DNA of 11,023 nucleotides from Gryganskiella cystojenkinii (lineage: Eukaryota > Mortierellomycota > Mortierellomycetes > Mortierellales > Mortierellaceae). Below the pieces are notes generated by a model, which saw only the letters and a list, made by a program, of their open reading frames with translations, was not told the origin of the DNA and made no database searches. Below are positions 8,804 through 11,023 of this stretch, in pieces; positions within the stretch are counted from its first letter, which is position 1, and every line of letters starts with the position of its first letter. The position numbers were made by a program, and so were the translations under genes. The stretch spans positions 1-11,023 of the forward strand of contig JAAAIG010000895.1 of NCBI GenBank assembly GCA_015852425.1. Reading direction: 5' to 3'.

Positions 8804-9217
8804 GCCAAGAATTGAAGATCACCACCCCTAAAAAGAATTCTTTCAGAAACTTTTGATCCTAGAATAATATGAGACTCAAGAACGCCAAGGAAAGAAAGAA
8901 TGATTAACAGGAAACGTAAACTGAGCACTCTTCAGATCGTATCCATATCTATGAGTCTGCAACGCTAATTCCCGGAGAAAAAAACAATTATTGAAAGCTG
9001 GAACTGTGGGAGCTGCGGCAGCCTCCATTTTTTTTCCATTCTTTCGTGCTTTCTGGTAAAGAGAGAAATAAACACACTCCGCCAAGGTGACATACACAAG
9101 AGGGAAGGAAAAGTCGGATCGCTGTGAATGACAACGCAAAAGTGCAACTCGTGGTCATGACACCTAGTCATCAGAGCTAATGGAAAAGAGAAACTGTGAA
9201 GCAGAAAAAACGCCAAG
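8804..9217 (+). promoter_or_regulatory. Cluster of four GCCAAG (PacC-type) sites
   Basis: GCCAAG occurs at 8804-8809, 8884-8889, 9081-9086 and 9212-9217, all on the plus strand. The last three share the longer core CGCCAAGG, and the first is preceded by T (TGCCAAG). The most proximal copy lies 57 bp before the TATA box of the small gene. About 0.2 copies would be expected in 414 bp on both strands of random sequence. The motif is the PacC/Rim101 consensus; that this gene is a target is inference. Confidence 0.5.
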
Positions 9218-9273
9218 GAGGGGCGATCAAGAGCCAGTATCCAGGGCGAAAGAAAAGCTGATTTTTTTTATGA

Positions 9274-9279
9274 TATAAA
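9274..9279 (+). promoter_or_regulatory. TATA box of the small gene
   Basis: TATAAA lies 115 bp before the ATG at 9394, within a direct repeat of ATGATAT (9270-9276 and 9279-9285). A pyrimidine-rich tract with likely start sites follows at about 9297-9340. Confidence 0.5.
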
Positions 9280-9393
9280 TGATATCCCTCAATACCTACC
9301 CCCTTATTATTTCTCCCACTTCCTCATTCTTCACCTGCATCGAAAATAACTCTATTTGACACCAACCCTGTCAAATCAAAAATCAAAACGAAG

Positions 9394-9672
9394 ATGTCAA
9401 CCCTGAACAAACTCCTCGGAAAGATGAACCTCAAGAGGAACTCCAAGAGGAACTCGACAGCATCGTCAAGCCAACCGCCCTCGTACACTTCAGCGTCCAG
9501 CACACTCACCGCCGAGACTGCCTCGATGACAACATCGTCTGCAAGACCCTCGACTGAGTACACTGCTATCCGTGATGGCGAAATAAAGTTCTTGTCACCG
9601 AATGAAGCCGCGCATATGCTCTCCAAGAAACACAGAGGTGCCAACATGATCTCGGCTCCTTGTCTCCGATGA
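9394..9672 (+). CDS. Small hypothetical protein, 92 aa, with PPSY motif
   Basis: I do not recognise the family. It is a single exon with ATG context AAGATG (purine at -3), a TATA box 115 bp upstream and an AATAAA 53 bp after the TGA stop, so it has the full outline of a gene. Residues 1-21 are basic, with the short repeat KRNSKRNS encoded by a 12-nt tandem duplication. Next comes a Ser/Thr-rich section holding PPSY (28-31), the PPxY form bound by WW domains such as those of Rsp5/Nedd4 ubiquitin ligases. The C-terminal half (EYTAIRDGEIKFLSPNEAA, about 55-73) is less biased and looks like a folded or conserved segment. There is no signal peptide or membrane segment. The GCCAAG cluster and AGGGG upstream suggest pH or stress control. 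It could still be a chance frame, but its composition and flanks argue for a real gene. Confidence 0.6.
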   Translation: MSTLNKLLGKMNLKRNSKRNSTASSSQPPSYTSASSTLTAETASMTTSSARPSTEYTAIRDGEIKFLSPNEAAHMLSKKHRGANMISAPCLR

Positions 9673-9686
9673 GAAAAATATAAAAC

Positions 9687-9706
9687 TTTTTTTTTTTTTT
9701 TTTTTT
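9687..9706 (+). repeat. Poly-T tract (20 T)
   Basis: A run of 20 T begins 14 bp after the small gene's stop. It may assist 3'-end formation. Its length is prone to sequencing error. Confidence 0.85.
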
Positions 9707-9724
9707 GGTGGCAAACTGAGTATT

Positions 9725-9730
9725 AATAAA
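9725..9730 (+). terminator. Poly(A) signal of the small gene
   Basis: Canonical AATAAA 53 bp after the TGA stop, followed by a T-rich stretch (TTTTGTTTTTATC). Confidence 0.55.
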
Positions 9731-9818
9731 TCGGATTTTGTTTTTATCTTTTCCGCTCATGAGCTTTCACCCCTCTTGCACGCACACTCATACCACTTGT
9801 TTGCTGCATCGACTGACA

Positions 9819-9834
9819 TCGCTCATAAGAGCGA
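9819..9834. repeat. Inverted repeat (6-bp arms, 4-nt loop) between convergent genes
   Basis: TCGCTC and GAGCGA flank ATAA. It lies between the two convergent 3' ends and could form a hairpin in a read-through transcript from either side. Confidence 0.5.
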
Positions 9835-10132
9835 CATATGTAAAGAAGAAGATTATTAAAAATGCAGTGGGAGGTTTTTAATGATGTACAATACAATGTA
9901 ACAGAATGGATGAGACTACTTTGAGTCAAAACAGAAAAGTAGAAAACGAAAGAATGACAGAAATAGGAGGACAAACGCAAGAAATACTCATGACAGGAAA
10001 ACCTGCTATCTAAAAAGTGAGGATCGCGCATAAATAATATCGGTATCGGTATCTAACATAAAGAAAACGCCTTGAATAAAAAATAGAACGAGAGAGAGTG
10101 GGGTAGAGTTTAAAAAGCGAGAATGGCGGGGC

Positions 10133-11008
10133 TTAAGTTGTAGCATCCGCCATCTCCTGATCCTCGTTCTCGTCTTCATCGTCATCGTCATCCATATCAT
10201 CTGCGCCATCATTCTCGCCATCCTTGGATCCGAAGGCGGTAGAGGAGCTAGGCCCTGATCCCTGGGCTGAAGAGGTTTGAGGGGCGGAACCGCTGGCATT
10301 CCCAGAGTCGTTTGTTGACGAAGAGGAAGCAACTCCGGTAGCGGTGGACGTAGCATTCGATCCCTTGGCTGCGGAAGACGACGACTTTTTCGATTTCGAG
10401 GACGAAGGTTGAGAAGATCCTGATCGACCACCATTCTTCTTGGTCTTGATCGGACTGCCTTCATCGTCACTGTCGTCACCACCTCCCTTGGTTTGACCTC
10501 CAGGCATCGTCCTTGCGGCTTCGACAGCAGCAGCACTCAACTCGGTCATTGTGATAGCTCTCTGCAGAGTCTCGGTCTCCTGAACGGTCGCCTTCTTGAC
10601 CTCTTCCTCAGGCATTTTCCAGGACTCGAGCAAGTTTTTGCTCTCTCCCTGTGGTTGTTGTTGCAGTTGCTTGAAGGGACTGTCCTCAGGCAAGGCTGCG
10701 AACCAAGCCTGCATGGAGCTCTGCATAAACGACTGTTGAGCCTTCAACTGAGCAATTTCGAGATCACGTCGCGCGACATCTGCTTTGAGGTTGCATAGGT
10801 AGTCGAACGACTTCTTCAATAAGAAAACTTTGGAGGGCGATTTCTCTTGAATGTTGGGAATCATCTGACGGAGATCATCAAAGCAGTTCTTAAGGGAATC
10901 ACGACGCTTTTGTTCTGCGGCCTTGTGTGAGGTTCGACGTTGTTCGATTCCGGAATGGAGGTCAGTGTTGTAAGAGAGACCAAGGGCACTATTGTAAGTT
11001 TGTTTCAA
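10133..11008 (-). CDS. Myc/Max-type bHLH transcription factor, 5' end incomplete
   Basis: Nuclear DNA-binding protein of the basic helix-loop-helix class. The basic region reads HKAAEQKRR, with the H, E and R that contact E-boxes (class B, CACGTG type). Counting from the codon at 11008, these are residues 28, 32 and 36. Helix 1 is about 37-49, a loop with IPNIQEKSPSK follows, and helix 2 is about 60-74. A short hydrophobic heptad series (L71, V78, I85) and a coiled-coil-like stretch (LEIAQLKAQQ) suggest a weak leucine zipper. The C-terminal half is low-complexity: Ser/Lys-rich, then Ser/Gly/Ala-rich, ending in a strongly acidic tail, possibly an activation domain. The stop is TAA at 10133-10135. 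No ATG starts the frame, which stays open to the window edge. Either the exon continues past the window or it begins at 10988 after a possible acceptor (ACAATAG). Resemblance to Myc and Max in the bHLH is clear; orthology is not. Confidence 0.85.
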   Translation of the reverse strand: MKQTYNSALGLSYNTDLHSGIEQRRTSHKAAEQKRRDSLKNCFDDLRQMIPNIQEKSPSKVFLLKKSFDYLCNLKADVARRDLEIAQLKAQQSFMQSSMQAWFAALPEDSPFKQLQQQPQGESKNLLESWKMPEEEVKKATVQETETLQRAITMTELSAAAVEAARTMPGGQTKGGGDDSDDEGSPIKTKKNGGRSGSSQPSSSKSKKSSSSAAKGSNATSTATGVASSSSTNDSGNASGSAPQTSSAQGSGPSSSTAFGSKDGENDGADDMDDDDDEDENEDQEMADATT

Positions 11009-11013
11009 CGAAA

Positions 11014-11023
11014 GGGGGGGGGG
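11014..11023 (+). repeat. Poly-G run at the window edge
   Basis: Ten G end the window. They may be the pyrimidine tract of an intron of the minus-strand bHLH gene, proline codons of its exon, or a homopolymer at a contig end. Confidence 0.6.

Larger units (their letters stand above)
8122..9393. other. Intergenic region: lipase 3' flank and upstream region of the small gene
   Basis: No convincing gene lies in these 1272 bp; the short frames on both strands lack conserved features. The left part is the lipase 3' flank, with a (TG)7 run, a G-rich tract and paired AATAAA signals at 8534 and 8556. From about 8640 the sequence becomes A-rich. Four GCCAAG hexamers, a stress-type AGGGG (9219-9223), a TATA box and a pyrimidine-rich tract (about 9297-9340) precede the small gene. 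A short GGCAC/GTGCC inverted repeat with a 3-nt loop lies at about 8600-8612. Confidence 0.6.
9673..10132. other. Convergent intergenic region between the small gene and the bHLH gene
   Basis: These 460 bp separate two converging genes. They hold a 20-T run (9687-9706), the small gene's AATAAA, a short hairpin (9819-9834) and a tandem TATCGG repeat (about 10038-10053). No reading frame here looks coding. Confidence 0.6.

Noticed and set aside
8713..8850. Heat-shock-like sequences (TTCAAGAA, and GAATTCTTTCAGAA)
   Set aside because: Only one proper inverted pair; the second lacks the correct 5-bp spacing.
8876..9216. Two overlapping minus-strand frames of 83 and 87 codons
   Set aside because: Phe/His/Ser-rich with no start or splice support. 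The stretch is better explained as regulatory DNA for the small gene.
9744..10031. 95-codon minus-strand frame between convergent genes
   Set aside because: No recognisable features, in AT-rich 3' flanking sequence.
1..11023. tRNA, rRNA, transposon, CRISPR array or defence system
   Set aside because: Looked for on both strands; no cloverleaf, terminal repeats, transposase motifs or regularly spaced repeats were seen.

Overview
The window reads as a compact, intron-rich fungal nuclear locus. The support is a PacC/Rim101-type zinc-finger regulator (a fungal family), a DUF3336-plus-patatin triacylglycerol lipase of the yeast Tgl3/4/5 type, thirteen GT-AG introns of 82 to 141 bp, and use of the standard code. 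The gene content and long low-complexity tails suggest an early-diverging, possibly Mortierella-like (oleaginous) fungus. That placement is inference; no marker gene settles it.

Layout: (a) 1-273, downstream flank. (b) 274-3175, minus strand: a pH-response regulator in four exons, which I joined into an 852-residue protein with three C2H2 fingers at the N-terminus. (c) 3176-4085: a 910-bp divergent intergenic region, presumably shared by both neighbours. It carries a 27-bp module of two perfect palindromes, one containing an exact match to the yeast inositol/phospholipid element UAS-INO, and a TGCCAAG PacC-type site. (d) 4086-8121, plus strand: a patatin-like triacylglycerol lipase in eleven exons, 1017 residues, with oxyanion loop, GSSCG nucleophile elbow and DGS aspartate all visible. 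(e) 8122-9393: non-coding. It holds the lipase 3' flank, then a cluster of four same-strand GCCAAG hexamers ahead of a TATA box. (f) 9394-9672, plus strand: a small single-exon gene for a 92-residue protein of unknown function with a PPSY motif. (g) 9673-10132: convergent intergenic region with a small hairpin. (h) 10133 to the right edge, minus strand: a Myc/Max-type bHLH protein, incomplete at its 5' end.

How the parts may fit together (inference): a pH regulator and a lipid-droplet lipase share one promoter region, that region has a lipid-type bHLH element, and a bHLH gene lies nearby. PacC-type sites lie upstream of the pacC-like gene itself and are clustered upstream of the small gene. 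This gives a testable picture of pH-linked lipid or stress control. No mobile element, tRNA, rRNA, CRISPR array or classical defence system was seen.
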